Part shown: piece after piece, positions 50,601 through 59,643 of the stretch
Position numbering within the stretch: the stretch's first letter is position 1
How the letters are laid out: each line of letters opens with the position of its first letter
Assembly: GCA_011525915.1 (NCBI GenBank)
Contig: WYBM01000015.1
Span: 1-64,000 of the forward strand
Source of the DNA: Ardenticatenaceae bacterium
GTDB taxonomy: Bacteria; Chloroflexota; Anaerolineae; Promineifilales; Promineifilaceae
DNA: 64,000 nt
Direction of reading: 5' to 3'
Notes under the pieces: model-generated
Databases searched by the model: none
Seen by the model: the letters and a program-made list of their open reading frames with translations, nothing else
Told to the model about the DNA's origin: nothing
Translations under genes and position numbers: made by a program

Positions 50601-52879
50601 GCAAAGGCGGCCGCTTCCCGGGCGGCCTGCGCACTTTGCAGGTTGAGTTGGGCCAGGTCATAGATGTTTTCTGGTTGGGTAAACAAAGCACTGCCCAGGT
50701 TCAGGTGGTTGACAATATCAAAGATGTTGCCGTCCGGTTGGGCCTGCCGCAGATGCTGCCCGATGTGCCAATGGATCTTTTGCCGGTCGGTTTCTGGAAT
50801 GAGGGCATACGCCGCTTGTTGAATGCGATCATGGGCAAATTTGTAGGTGGGGTTGACGGCCGTGTCAAACTCGGGCAGTTGGTAGCTGTCATTCAGGGGA
50901 ATCACCAACCCGGCGAGAATGGCGGGCCAGAGGGTGACGGCCGTGTCCGGCGCCCCATGTCCATGAGCCAGGGCCAATGTGTGCAGATCAAATCGGCTGC
51001 CAATGCAGGCGGCCAACGTCAACACCGTCTGGGTCTTTAGCGCCAATTTTTGAATGTTAGCCATCATCAGCGCCACGACATTGTCGGTGATGTCGGCGGC
51101 CTGAATGCGGGCCAGGTCCCATTGCCAACGGCCCTGGCTGTAGTCAAATGTCAGCAGGCCATCGGTGTGCAGGGATTTCATGAATTCGCCCAAGAAGAAG
51201 GGGTTGCCGCCTGTTTTGACCTGCACCAGTTCGGCCAGGGGGGCTGCCGCAGCCAGGTCAGTGTGCAGTGTATCGGCGATAAACTGGTTGATGTGGCCCG
51301 CCGCCAGCGGGCCCAGGGTGATGGTATGCACGGCCGTGCCCGCCGCCATGATTTTTTCAATGGTCAACCGCACTGGGTGAGCGGGGGGCATTTCATTATC
51401 GCGGTAGGCGCCCATAAGCAAAAGATGCCGGGCGCTGCTGCCGGTGAGTAAATTTTGCAGGAGCTGGCGTGAGGCACCGTCCATCCACTGCCAATCATCC
51501 AAAAACAGTGCCAGGGGGTGGCTGGCCTGGGCCAAAACGTGGATAAAGTTTTGGAAGGTCAGGTTAAAACGGTTTTCAGCTTCGGCGGGTGGCAGCTCAG
51601 GCACGGCCGTTGGTGGTCCTGTAATCAACGCCAACGCCGGCAGGACGTCTACTAAGACTTGCGCGTTTGCCCCCAGGGCGTCTACCAGCGCTTGCCGCCA
51701 GACCATGAGCGCTGTTTCCTCTTCGGTTAAAATCTGGTTGAGCAGGCCGTCAAAGGCGGCGATAAGCGCCGCATAAGGGGACCGATGAAGCTGGTCAAAC
51801 TTGCCGGCGGCAAAGTAACCGCGTCGGGCGGTCACTGGCTTATACAGCTCTTGCACCAGGGCAGACTTGCCAATGCCGGCGGGGCCGGCAACCAGCACAA
51901 GCTCTCCCTGGCCCTGGTCTGCGTTCGCTACCCGGTCAAAGGATTGCAATATGGCCTGGATTTCAGTTTCACGGCCGTAAAGCTGTTGTGATAATTGAAA
52001 GCGGGAGCTTGTATCTTTTTGCCCCAGGGCAAAGGGGTGCAGGGTGCCTGCGGTCTGCCATTGGTACCGGCATGCTTCCAGGTCTGCTTTCAGGCCATAA
52101 GCCGATTGGTAACGGTCTTCAGCGTTTTTGGCCAACAGGCGCATCACAATGTCTGAGAGCGGTTGGGGGATGGGGGGTGTTAAGTTATGGGGGGCAATGG
52201 GTTGGCGGGCAATATGGGCGTGGATCAATGCCAGAGGGTCAACGGCCGTGAACGGCAGCAACCCTGTTAATAGCTGGTAAAATGTCACGCCCAGTGAATA
52301 GAAATCAGAGCGATAATCCACGGCCCGGTTCATACGCCCGGTTTGTTCTGGCGAGATATACGCCAGGGTGCCCTCGATGACATTTGGGCTGCAAATTTCC
52401 GGGTTTTCATGGGGTAGGTTGGTTGCCAGCCCAAAATCAATGATTTTGACTACGTCCCCCTCCCGGTTCCAGACAATATTAGCGGGGTTAATGTCTTTGT
52501 GAATAAGGTTTTGCCGGTGAATGTTTGCCAGGGCGTCACTAATCTTAGCCGCCAGCGAAAGAAACGTGGGAACGTTCAGCCCTGTGCCATTGACATACTG
52601 GGGCAATGCCTGCCCGCCAAAATCCTCCAGTACTATGGCCAGGCGGTGGCTATCTTCCTCCAGACTTAAAGCCCGGATAATGCCATCCCCGCGCAGCGCG
52701 TGGGTGATTTCAAATTCGCGGCGAAAACGGCCGATAGCTTCAGGCGTAGCGTGCTCTGGCTGCAAGATTTTTAGAACCACCGGCTGCCGATCATGGCTGG
52801 CCCGACCGCGGTAGACGGCAGAACGATCGCTTTCGTATAGTTTCTCTTCGATCTGGTAGCCGGCAAATGTGGGAAACAT
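47660..52879 (-). CDS. Ser/Thr kinase-AAA-GAF-histidine kinase paralog with Arg in place of the H-box His
   Basis: A 1739-residue paralog of the 42345 gene. Kinase (~8-262): HKDINPANIVW, IIDFGLAT. NTPase: P-loop AGPAGIGKSAL near residue 333, Walker B LALFLDDWQWMDG. Helical repeats, then GAF (~1316-1475). The HisKA H-box reads NMSRELRTPL: the phospho-accepting His is Arg1521 (codon CGG, plus strand 48317-48319). HATPase_c keeps NLLSNAAKFTHKG and DTGIGI. It cannot autophosphorylate at the usual site; it may be a pseudo-histidine kinase or heterodimer partner of the downstream intact paralog. The Ser/Thr kinase part appears active. Confidence 0.93.
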   Translation of the reverse strand: MFPTFAGYQIEEKLYESDRSAVYRGRASHDRQPVVLKILQPEHATPEAIGRFRREFEITHALRGDGIIRALSLEEDSHRLAIVLEDFGGQALPQYVNGTGLNVPTFLSLAAKISDALANIHRQNLIHKDINPANIVWNREGDVVKIIDFGLATNLPHENPEICSPNVIEGTLAYISPEQTGRMNRAVDYRSDFYSLGVTFYQLLTGLLPFTAVDPLALIHAHIARQPIAPHNLTPPIPQPLSDIVMRLLAKNAEDRYQSAYGLKADLEACRYQWQTAGTLHPFALGQKDTSSRFQLSQQLYGRETEIQAILQSFDRVANADQGQGELVLVAGPAGIGKSALVQELYKPVTARRGYFAAGKFDQLHRSPYAALIAAFDGLLNQILTEEETALMVWRQALVDALGANAQVLVDVLPALALITGPPTAVPELPPAEAENRFNLTFQNFIHVLAQASHPLALFLDDWQWMDGASRQLLQNLLTGSSARHLLLMGAYRDNEMPPAHPVRLTIEKIMAAGTAVHTITLGPLAAGHINQFIADTLHTDLAAAAPLAELVQVKTGGNPFFLGEFMKSLHTDGLLTFDYSQGRWQWDLARIQAADITDNVVALMMANIQKLALKTQTVLTLAACIGSRFDLHTLALAHGHGAPDTAVTLWPAILAGLVIPLNDSYQLPEFDTAVNPTYKFAHDRIQQAAYALIPETDRQKIHWHIGQHLRQAQPDGNIFDIVNHLNLGSALFTQPENIYDLAQLNLQSAQAAREAAAFATSLDYALTGIKLLNQAAGPWQHYDLALGLYVTAVEAAAQSASFQQMEQLAHEALLQARTLLDKMPIYRNMLRAYHVQNRMAEAIAIALPLLRQLGVDLPARPTRRHLLIALVQTRLMLRGKSMEDLLNLPLMTDPGTIAAVETMTRAGTAAYFVSPELFALMVLRLLQLFLKFGNHPEATRVYAAYGLILAGYLNDIERGYTFGELGLNLVKKLNAREFYPGTVQLFSHYLAHWREHLRHSLAPTLAGYQIALETGNLEFAGNCSYTYATHLFLVGAPLDQVIKEMTEHAAMMRQTNQLKLYYVLTMFLQSAVNLHEPHDTPWQLQGRYYDQTVSEPGYREANDQPALCTYLAQKGTLLYLFGRYQEARDAFAEVQTLLHSVVATDIVAVVAMYHSLVQLALYPQAGASQQKKIRRQVAANHKMLAQWASQAPMNFQHKADLVAAEEARVLGRFAQARPLYEQAITHAHDHEFIQEEALAYELAGCFYEDRGYGRLAHHYLHHARQAYHLWGAVTKAHDLEARFPHHFAIEGHPMQRSNTLAATVSTTGVSTTAVLDLSSVIKASQALSSEIKISSLLNRLMAVVIENAGAQAGFLLLPAEGKWQIAASGGQANDLAMLPSSVLNYVTRARESVVLDDAAHEGSFTQDPIIRQRQARSVLCLPLLHHGHLTGILYLENNLAPGAFTPERLTVLNLLASQAAISLENAQLVEQLEAHGRTLAQQVAQRTAALAQVNQEAQAARTVAEQANETKSAFLSNMSRELRTPLHTIIGFTQLVRQNGQGQLPEKQVENLDKVLVSADHLLSLINTVIDIAKIETGHMDVLSVSFDPAELVRSCMATAHPLLKEGVKLHHDFGPGLIPPLYSDPAKIKQIIINLLSNAAKFTHKGQITVRMFCHETLLTIAVADTGIGISAAALPRIFEEFEQAESTTRQQYGGTGLGLPISRGLARLLGGDLTAVSTLDAGSTFTLTIPIHYRQR

Positions 52880-53001
52880 GACCTAAAGATGGCAGATTAG
52901 AGATAAGTACCTTACAAGCCATATGCTTGTTGGTTTTGGCCTGGCCAGATCAAAGATTGACCAACCTCCACTCTCTATGCTGCAAAGTCCGGAAATTAAT
53001 G

Positions 53002-53367
53002 TTATGCACTTCCTAAAAAACGATCTAAAACCTCAAATAACGATTCAAAATCTACCGGCTTGGTTAAATACTCATCACAGCCGGCATTGCGTGCTCTTTC
53101 ATCATCACCACTCATGGCATGGGCAGACAAGCCAATGACCGGGATATTTTGGGTAGCGGCATTGGCCTTAATGTGGCGCGTGGCTTCCCACCCATCCATG
53201 ACAGGCAAAGACATGTCCATCAAAACCAGGTCTGGTTGGGCAGATTGGGTCACTTCTACACCTGTGGCCCCATCGGTAGCAATCAGTAGTTCATAGTCAT
53301 CTTCCAGAAGTTGCACCAGTAATTCGGTATTAAGCTCCACGTCTTCTACAATTAATATTTTCTTCAT
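53002..53367 (-). CDS. Single-domain response regulator
   Basis: A 121-residue receiver domain: ILIVEDVELN (acidic pair), LVLMDMSLPVMDG (phospho-Asp), VIGLSAHAM, and YLTKPVD (Lys). This is the DivK/CheY type without output domain. AGAGGA precedes the start. It lies between the multi-GAF kinase and the two kinase paralogs, in the same direction. Repeat copy C lies just upstream (53412-53513), so its promoter is in or near that repeat. Confidence 0.93.
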   Translation of the reverse strand: MKKILIVEDVELNTELLVQLLEDDYELLIATDGATGVEVTQSAQPDLVLMDMSLPVMDGWEATRHIKANAATQNIPVIGLSAHAMSGDDERARNAGCDEYLTKPVDFESLFEVLDRFLGSA

Positions 53368-53411
53368 GGTATCCTCTTGGCATGGCTGGCGGGCACATTA
53401 GCCATTTTGCC

Positions 53412-53513
53412 CTAGTACCAGTAATCAGAAGTCAGTAACCAGTTTTCAGTGGATATTTACTAGCGGTAGGCCCTACTGAATACTGTACACTGATTACTGA
53501 AAACTGATACTAC
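53412..53513 (+). repeat. 103-bp intergenic element, copy C
   Basis: Same orientation as copy B and more diverged: starts CTAGTACCAGTAATC and ends CTGATTACTGAAAACTGATACTAC. The right terminus supplies the TAG stop of the minus-strand hybrid kinase (53510-53512), exactly as copy B does for the PPOX gene. Confidence 0.85.
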
Positions 53514-56500
53514 GAAGCTGATAGTTGTCGCAGTGCCTGTTGCAACTCATGGATCAAATGTTCTTCTTTTAGCCCCTGTTTGTGCATGACCTGGGTGACG
53601 CTGTGACGCAGGCTGGCAGCCTCATCCCGTGTCAAGGTTTTAGCCGTCAATACAATGACTGGTATTGTCCCGTACTGGGGATGCTGACGCAATTGTTCAA
53701 TGACCCCAAAGCCGTCCAGGTTGGGCATCATCAGGTCCAATAGAATAACGTCTGGTGGGCTTTGTTCAATGGCTTTGAGGGCGCTCAGGCCGTCTACGGC
53801 CGTGTTTATATGGTATGACCGTTCTTCCAACATTTGGGCCACCATATCAGCCACTTGTGGGTCATCATCTACGACCAGCAGGCGTACGGCCGTGTCGCTG
53901 CCATTGGGTGGCAACCGGTTGAGGACGGCCAGAACGTCCTCACTGCCAAAAGGCTTTACCAGGTAATCGGCGGCGCCCAGACGGTAGCCTAAATCCTTCT
54001 TATCGACAATGGTTAACATGACAACCGGAATATCACGGGTGGCGGGGTCGGTTTTTAGTTCGTGTAATACCTGCCAGCCGTCTTTGAAGGGCATCATAAT
54101 GTCCAGCACAATGGCATACGGCCGTAATGACCTTGCCTTGCGCAGCCCATCTTCGCCGCTTAATGCCCCAATGACCTGGTAACCTGCCTCGGCCAGATTT
54201 TCTTGCAGCAGATAGATGACATCAGGGTTATCATCGATGGCCAGCACAATTGGCCTGTTGCTGGTGGGTACGGCCGTTTCGGTGGTTAACTCCCTGTCGC
54301 TTGCTTCCAGGCGGCTCTGGTAGTGAAGCGGCAGGCGCAGCGTGAAGGTAGAGCCGACGCCAACCTGGCTTTCGGCCGCCAGGCTGCCACCAAGAAGCTG
54401 TGCCAGGTGCAGGCTGATGGACAGCCCCAGGCCGGTGCCCCCGTACTGGCGGGTGGTACTGCTGTCTGCTTGCTGGAACTCCTCAAATATGCGCCCTAAC
54501 GCTCTTTGGGGAATGCCAATGCCCGTATCACTGACAGCCACAACCAGGGTGTTGTTTTCATGATGAGCCTGAATGGTGATCTGCCCCTCATGGGTAAATT
54601 TGGCGGCGTTGCTTAACAAATTAAGCAATATCTGTTTTACTTTTTCCTGGTCCGTAAACAGGCGCGGTATCTCTGGGGCCAGCTCTTTGTACAGGGTCAC
54701 TTTACCTGGTTTGAGCAAAGGGTAAGTGGTTTGCAAGCACACATCCACAACCGACCCCAGGTCAAAGACGTGGCACTGTACGTCCATCCGGCCAGCTTCA
54801 ATTTTGGCGATGTCCAGGATAGTGTTGATCAACCCCAATAGATGCTCGGCACTGATCAGTACTTTGCTGAGGTTGTCTACCTGTTTTTCTGGCAAGTACT
54901 GCGCGCCGCGCCGCTGTACCAGCCGGGTGAAGCCGATAATGGCATTAAGCGGCGTGCGTAGTTCGTGGCTCATGTTGGCCAGGAAAGCACTTTTGGCTTT
55001 GTTGGCTTCTTCGGCGGCGGCACGGGCTTGTTGGGCCTCAGAAAAGAGGCGGGCGTTGTCTATGGCAATAGCCGCCTGTTGAGAGAGGTTCACCAGGAAG
55101 TTCAGCTCAACATCTGTAAAGCGTTCATCGTTGGCACCACGCCAGACGACCATAGCACCAACGGCTTTGTGTTGGAACATAAGGGGGGCCGCCAACAGCT
55201 TTTCACCGGCTTCAGTCTGTTTGGTCCCTTGAATGTGAAGGCGACGTGCATCCTGCGCCGTATCATGGATCACTTCGGCGACCCCGGTTTGGACCACGTG
55301 TCCCACAAACCCCAGGCCAACCTGGGTAGGAAAGGCGATCACCGCTTCAGAGATTTCGCCCACGGCGGCAATGGGGCTGAGGGTACGGCCGTCTTCCAGC
55401 AGCAAATAGACTGTGCTGGTGTGTGCCCCTAATAAATCGCGGGCATAGGCGACAATGCGCTTCATGACTGTTTGCAAATCCAACGTGGCTGAGATGTCCT
55501 GGCCAACGCCGGCCAGAACAGCCATCTCATTGGCGCGGCGCTGTGTTTCCAGGTAAAGACGGCCGCTTTCAATGGCATTGGCTACCTGACGGGCTACACT
55601 GCTGAGGAAATGAAGCTCCGCCTGGGTAAACAACCCCTCGGTATGTCTGCGCCACATCATCATGAGGCCCATCACCTCGCCGCGAATCACCAGTGGTGTG
55701 GCCATGATACCTTCATCATCCTCATCTGACTGGGGTGTGCCGACAATATGAATAGCCCGTGGGTCTTTGGTGGGGTAATTGACGATCTCGGCGCTGCCGC
55801 TTTGGGCAATGCTGCCGGTGATGCCCTGGCCCATGCGGATGGGGTTGGCTTTGAGGGCATCTACGTATTCGCCTCTGGCCACAAAAGTGCGGAATGTTTC
55901 ATTGTCTGGCTCCAAGAGCATCAAGGCAATATCATGGACACGCATAAGCTCCTGAATGCGGCCAATGATCTGTTCCAAAACCGGCTCCAGGTCCTGGGTC
56001 GTGGCAATTTCATTGCCAATCTCCGCCAGAGCGGCCATTTCATCGGCGTGGCGGCGTGTTTCTTCGTAAAGCTGGGCATTATGAATGGCCGCGCCGACGT
56101 TGGCGGCAATGGTAGTGAGCAGGTGTAAATCATCCCCGTTAAAGCGCCCTTCGATGGTGGTGCTTTGCACGCTGATGACACCAATGGCCTGGTTGTTCAC
56201 GGGGATGGGTACCCCCAGGTAAGACAGCGAATGGACGCCAATGCGTTCGGTTTTAAACTTGACATGTTGTTTGGCCATGTCCTTGTTGATCAACAGCGGG
56301 TCGCCCGTGGTGATAATGTGCTCGGTTAGGCCTTTGCCAAACGGCCGTGAGGGCATTCTATCCCCATACTGATACAAAAAGTTAATGGTATTGGTGTGCT
56401 GATCATGCAGGGCTACATACACCAGGTCTGCGTTAAATGTGGTGCGGACCTGCTCGCCTACCAGGTCAAGCAAGGCGTCTAGTTCCAGTTGGGTGGCCAG

Positions 56501-57883
56501 TGCCTGGCTGATGTTGTTGATGGTTGTTAATTCCGCGGCGCGCTGGCGTGTTTCTTCCAGCAAGGCTTGTGTCTGGGCAAACAGCCGGGCATTTTGGGCG
56601 GTTGTAGCCACTTGAAACACAATGGTTTCTGCCAGGCGCAGCTGACCCAGGCTGATGGTACGCCCTTTGTCCAAAATATCAACACCCAGAGTGCCAATAA
56701 CTTCGTGGCCGGCAAACATGGGCAGTACCGCCAGCGTTTGTATTTTTTGTACGCGCATTAAGTGATGAATGGGCTGGGTTTCCGGGGCGTGCTGGGCATC
56801 ATGAATCACAATTGAGCGGCGCGAATCTATGACCTTTTGGGTTAAGGGGTTATCTTTGACCGAAATTTGCACACCCAGTGCGCTGCTGGATTGAGTTTCA
56901 TCGAATTGTTCGGCCACGATGACCAGATTTTCACGCTCATCATCCAGCAAGGCAATGCGCACCTGGCTGACGTTGAGGGCCTTGGCCAGCTCCCGTACGA
57001 CTACTTGCATGACTTCATGCAGGTCCAGTGTGGCGGCGGCGGTCGAGACTACCTTGTTAATAACCGTCAGTTCAGCCATGCGCTGGCGACTTTCCCCCAA
57101 CACCCGGTTTGTTTCTTCAAACAGGCGTGCGTTTTCAATGGCCACAGCCACAGGAGCGGCAATGGATTGTAAAAATTCTATTTGGCGCTCGTTAAAAGAG
57201 ACTTTGTTTTCCACGGCCAGCACGCCGATCAATTTGTTAGCTACGATCAGCGGCAGCCCTAACCAGACAACGGGCGCTTCGCCTACGATGATGGTGCTGA
57301 CTTCTTGCCGCAGAGGGTCGTTTTCGTTGGTGACGTACAGCATTTGCCGGGTGCGGACGACGTGGCCGCTGTAACCAACGTTAAGCGGTTGTGGTGGGAT
57401 ATTGGAAAGGTCCACTTCATGGCCGAGTTCATAGCCGTAAATCCAGTCAAGCATATCATTGTTTTCGGTGAGCAGGAAGATAGACATGCCAGTGGCCGAG
57501 ACAATAGACATGATTTCACGCCGGGCACCTTCAAAGACATGCCGCAAATCCGGGGCTTCAGCCAGCAGTAAACCAATGCGGTTTGTGGCGGCGATCTCCG
57601 CTTCCCGCTGGCGGTTTTGGTCTTCCAAAAGACCAATTTCAAGCTGGGATAGTTGGATCACGGCCGTTAAGTCTGCTATTTGTGATTGGGAATCACCCAG
57701 GTTCCGGTAGCATTCAGCCCGGCTGCTAAGGAGGATGTATTGTTCTTCACGAGAGAGGTTTTCGGCGGCTAAAGCCTGGGTGTAGAGAGAAACGGCCGTC
57801 TGGTAATCTTGCTGTGCTTCGGCCTGGGTAACGGCCGTTTTTAAATCTGCCAGGGATTCTTCAGCATTGGTGGGGTTTGCCAT
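53510..57883 (-). CDS. Hybrid histidine kinase with TPR, five GAF and two receiver domains
   Basis: About 1457 residues, no membrane segment. Order: short TPR-like helices (~13-75), then five GAF domains (~95-255, 275-430, 455-605, 625-775, 795-945), HisKA with NMSHELRTPLNAIIGF (His973), HATPase_c (~1070-1185; NLLSNAAKFTHEG, DTGIGI), receiver 1 (~1210-1325, Asp in IVLDIMMPFKDG) and receiver 2 (~1335-1450, Asp in ILLDLMMPNLDG). Receiver 1 Lys is in YLVKPFG; receiver 2 has MHKQG. It is a cytosolic multi-input kinase with an internal phosphorelay. The ATG at 57883 is preferred to a GTG two codons earlier. Its stop codon lies in repeat copy C. Confidence 0.93.
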   Translation of the reverse strand: MANPTNAEESLADLKTAVTQAEAQQDYQTAVSLYTQALAAENLSREEQYILLSSRAECYRNLGDSQSQIADLTAVIQLSQLEIGLLEDQNRQREAEIAATNRIGLLLAEAPDLRHVFEGARREIMSIVSATGMSIFLLTENNDMLDWIYGYELGHEVDLSNIPPQPLNVGYSGHVVRTRQMLYVTNENDPLRQEVSTIIVGEAPVVWLGLPLIVANKLIGVLAVENKVSFNERQIEFLQSIAAPVAVAIENARLFEETNRVLGESRQRMAELTVINKVVSTAAATLDLHEVMQVVVRELAKALNVSQVRIALLDDERENLVIVAEQFDETQSSSALGVQISVKDNPLTQKVIDSRRSIVIHDAQHAPETQPIHHLMRVQKIQTLAVLPMFAGHEVIGTLGVDILDKGRTISLGQLRLAETIVFQVATTAQNARLFAQTQALLEETRQRAAELTTINNISQALATQLELDALLDLVGEQVRTTFNADLVYVALHDQHTNTINFLYQYGDRMPSRPFGKGLTEHIITTGDPLLINKDMAKQHVKFKTERIGVHSLSYLGVPIPVNNQAIGVISVQSTTIEGRFNGDDLHLLTTIAANVGAAIHNAQLYEETRRHADEMAALAEIGNEIATTQDLEPVLEQIIGRIQELMRVHDIALMLLEPDNETFRTFVARGEYVDALKANPIRMGQGITGSIAQSGSAEIVNYPTKDPRAIHIVGTPQSDEDDEGIMATPLVIRGEVMGLMMMWRRHTEGLFTQAELHFLSSVARQVANAIESGRLYLETQRRANEMAVLAGVGQDISATLDLQTVMKRIVAYARDLLGAHTSTVYLLLEDGRTLSPIAAVGEISEAVIAFPTQVGLGFVGHVVQTGVAEVIHDTAQDARRLHIQGTKQTEAGEKLLAAPLMFQHKAVGAMVVWRGANDERFTDVELNFLVNLSQQAAIAIDNARLFSEAQQARAAAEEANKAKSAFLANMSHELRTPLNAIIGFTRLVQRRGAQYLPEKQVDNLSKVLISAEHLLGLINTILDIAKIEAGRMDVQCHVFDLGSVVDVCLQTTYPLLKPGKVTLYKELAPEIPRLFTDQEKVKQILLNLLSNAAKFTHEGQITIQAHHENNTLVVAVSDTGIGIPQRALGRIFEEFQQADSSTTRQYGGTGLGLSISLHLAQLLGGSLAAESQVGVGSTFTLRLPLHYQSRLEASDRELTTETAVPTSNRPIVLAIDDNPDVIYLLQENLAEAGYQVIGALSGEDGLRKARSLRPYAIVLDIMMPFKDGWQVLHELKTDPATRDIPVVMLTIVDKKDLGYRLGAADYLVKPFGSEDVLAVLNRLPPNGSDTAVRLLVVDDDPQVADMVAQMLEERSYHINTAVDGLSALKAIEQSPPDVILLDLMMPNLDGFGVIEQLRQHPQYGTIPVIVLTAKTLTRDEAASLRHSVTQVMHKQGLKEEHLIHELQQALRQLSAS

Positions 57884-58005
57884 ATACACGTCACCATTAT
57901 AAAGGGATGTAAGGCATTTGCATCCTTACCTAAGTCATAACATCGGCTTCAGCCGCTGCGGGCACCTTACGATATCTTCCAAACCAAGGGTGTCTCTATG
58001 CGGAT

Positions 58006-58635
58006 TTATGACGCTCCCCCCAGTATGCGCAGGTACTCTATAATTGCCATCAGTAACGCAATCAGGCTTAACAGCGTAAATAGTGGCCGTTGCCGTGACT
58101 CCGCTGCTGCCAGGGACCCCCAGGCAGCAAAGGCCAGCCCCACGGCCAGAACAGTTGTCACGAGCCCCAGGCGGTCCCCCTTCAGATTAAATGTCACCGC
58201 CAGATCGTAAGCCGTCTCAGCCTCTGCTACCGTGGCAATGGCGTCAGCAAATAGGGCATTCTGATAGGTCAGATCAAACGGGTCTTGCGCCGAACGTGCC
58301 ACTGCGGCGGCGCCAGCTGCCGATAGCTGGTCTAAGTAATAATCAGCAATCTCTTTGTTGTCATTAAGTAGGGCCACCTGGTATTGATCATAGACACTTT
58401 GATCATAAAAGATTTCCTGTCCCTGTTCCACATAAAGCAGCGAAGCATCGGTTAGTTCTGACTGGGCAATAAAGAAATATTTGAGTGAGTCGCCCCCTGC
58501 CAATGAGGCTTGATAAGCGGCGACGGCCGTGAATATGGTCATCACTGTAATGAGTGTCGCCAACAACAACTCATTGCTCAAAATCTTCTGCATCCTTCCT
58601 GGTTGATGTTCAGCAGTTTCAGGTGAAGCTCCCAT
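58006..58635 (-). CDS. Membrane protein of unknown function
   Basis: A 209-residue protein with one N-terminal membrane helix (LLLATLITVMTIFTAVAAYQ, ~24-43), a helical extra-membrane part (~50-140) and two C-terminal membrane helices (LVTTVLAVGLAFAAWGSLAA and LFTLLSLIALLMAIIEYLR). The topology suggests a DUF4337-like family, but I am not certain. It is separated from the kinase genes by 116 bp and may not belong to that operon. Confidence 0.65.
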   Translation of the reverse strand: MGASPETAEHQPGRMQKILSNELLLATLITVMTIFTAVAAYQASLAGGDSLKYFFIAQSELTDASLLYVEQGQEIFYDQSVYDQYQVALLNDNKEIADYYLDQLSAAGAAAVARSAQDPFDLTYQNALFADAIATVAEAETAYDLAVTFNLKGDRLGLVTTVLAVGLAFAAWGSLAAAESRQRPLFTLLSLIALLMAIIEYLRILGGAS

Positions 58636-58816
58636 AGTAAATGCCCTCCTCGAGCATGGGATGTTTGACCAAAGCTAAGATTTTCGCTTGAAACTCTAGC
58701 CGTCTCACTAGAGATTAAATAGTATACCATTAAGCTCTATGAATTTTGCAAACGGCCAGCGATAGACGAAAATAGGGTAACAAGATACCGCCTGATCAGC
58801 AAAAAAGGAACATAGA

Positions 58817-59380
58817 ATGCCCCGATTAACAAAAATATACACCCGCCAGGGGGACGATGGCGGCACAGCCTTGGGCAGCCGCACCCGTGTGCCTAAGGAG
58901 TCGCTGCGTGTAGAAGCTTATGGCACGGTAGATGAGCTGAATTCCGTCATTGGTATGGCCCTGGCACATGGGCTGGCCGCCAGGTTGGCGGAAGCATTAA
59001 CGGCCGTGCAAAACGAACTTTTCCACCTCGGCTCTGATCTCTGTTTTACCGAGGAAGATAAACAGCATTATCAGATCCCCCATATTGAGCCCCGCCACGT
59101 GGCCAGCCTGGAAACATTAATTGATGAGCTTTCTGAGGTGGTAGGGCCGTTGGAAAACTTCATTTTACCGGGGGGCAGTGTGGGGGCGGCAAACCTGCAT
59201 GTGGCCCGGACCGTCTGCCGCCGTGCCGAGCGTCTTGCCGTAGCCCTCAGCCGCCAGGAAGCCATTGGGTCGCAGGTTATCCCTTATCTTAATCGTCTGT
59301 CTGATGCCCTGTTTGTGATGGCTCGTTATGAAAACCATAGACGTGGGCAGGCTGAACCTTTGTGGGATTCACATGCTTGA
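58817..59380 (+). CDS. PduO-type cob(I)yrinic acid a,c-diamide adenosyltransferase
   Basis: A 187-residue enzyme that transfers the adenosyl group of ATP to cob(I)alamin. Diagnostic parts: [17 protein letters not shown] (ATP loop), [23 protein letters not shown], and [12 protein letters not shown] (Arg/Glu active-site helix). Length is usual for the trimeric PduO/MMAB family. AAGGA precedes the start. No cobalamin riboswitch or other B12 genes were seen in the neighbourhood. Confidence 0.95.
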   Translation: MPRLTKIYTRQGDDGGTALGSRTRVPKESLRVEAYGTVDELNSVIGMALAHGLAARLAEALTAVQNELFHLGSDLCFTEEDKQHYQIPHIEPRHVASLETLIDELSEVVGPLENFILPGGSVGAANLHVARTVCRRAERLAVALSRQEAIGSQVIPYLNRLSDALFVMARYENHRRGQAEPLWDSHA

Positions 59381-59476
59381 ACCGATGTGCTGGATTGAGA
59401 TTTTTTAGGTAAACTCTCTTAAATTAAGTCGGCAGCTGATGGCCAACCAGTGCCGGCTGTGAATGAGGAGATGATT

Positions 59477-59641
59477 GTGTTTGGGAACTTGTTAACCGTC
59501 GGTGTTATTATCGCCATATTTTGGATCGGGTGCTTTGTGTTTTATTTGTATACCTCGCGCCAGCAGCGGGCTATTGCGGACGAGATTGAAGCGCTGAAGA
59601 GCCGGTTGGATGAGCCGGCCCATGAATCAAGGTCGGAGTAA
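59477..59641 (+). CDS. CcmD-like single-TM small protein
   Basis: A 54-residue protein with one membrane helix (LLTVGVIIAIFWIGCFVFYL) followed by a basic, charged helix (RQQRAIADEIEALKSRLDE). This profile matches CcmD-like heme-exporter accessory peptides, but no other ccm genes are next to it, so the call is by shape only. A GTG at 59477 is best spaced from GAGGAG (6 nt); an ATG at 59471 and a GTG at 59450 are also in frame. A lipoprotein gene starts 2 nt after its stop. Confidence 0.6.
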   Translation: MFGNLLTVGVIIAIFWIGCFVFYLYTSRQQRAIADEIEALKSRLDEPAHESRSE

Positions 59642-59643
59642 CT

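Noticed and set aside
58636-58816. Cobalamin riboswitch upstream of the adenosyltransferase
   Set aside because: The 181-bp leader shows no B12-box-like sequence. Only a small CTCTAG/CTAGAG inverted repeat (58694-58713) is visible.
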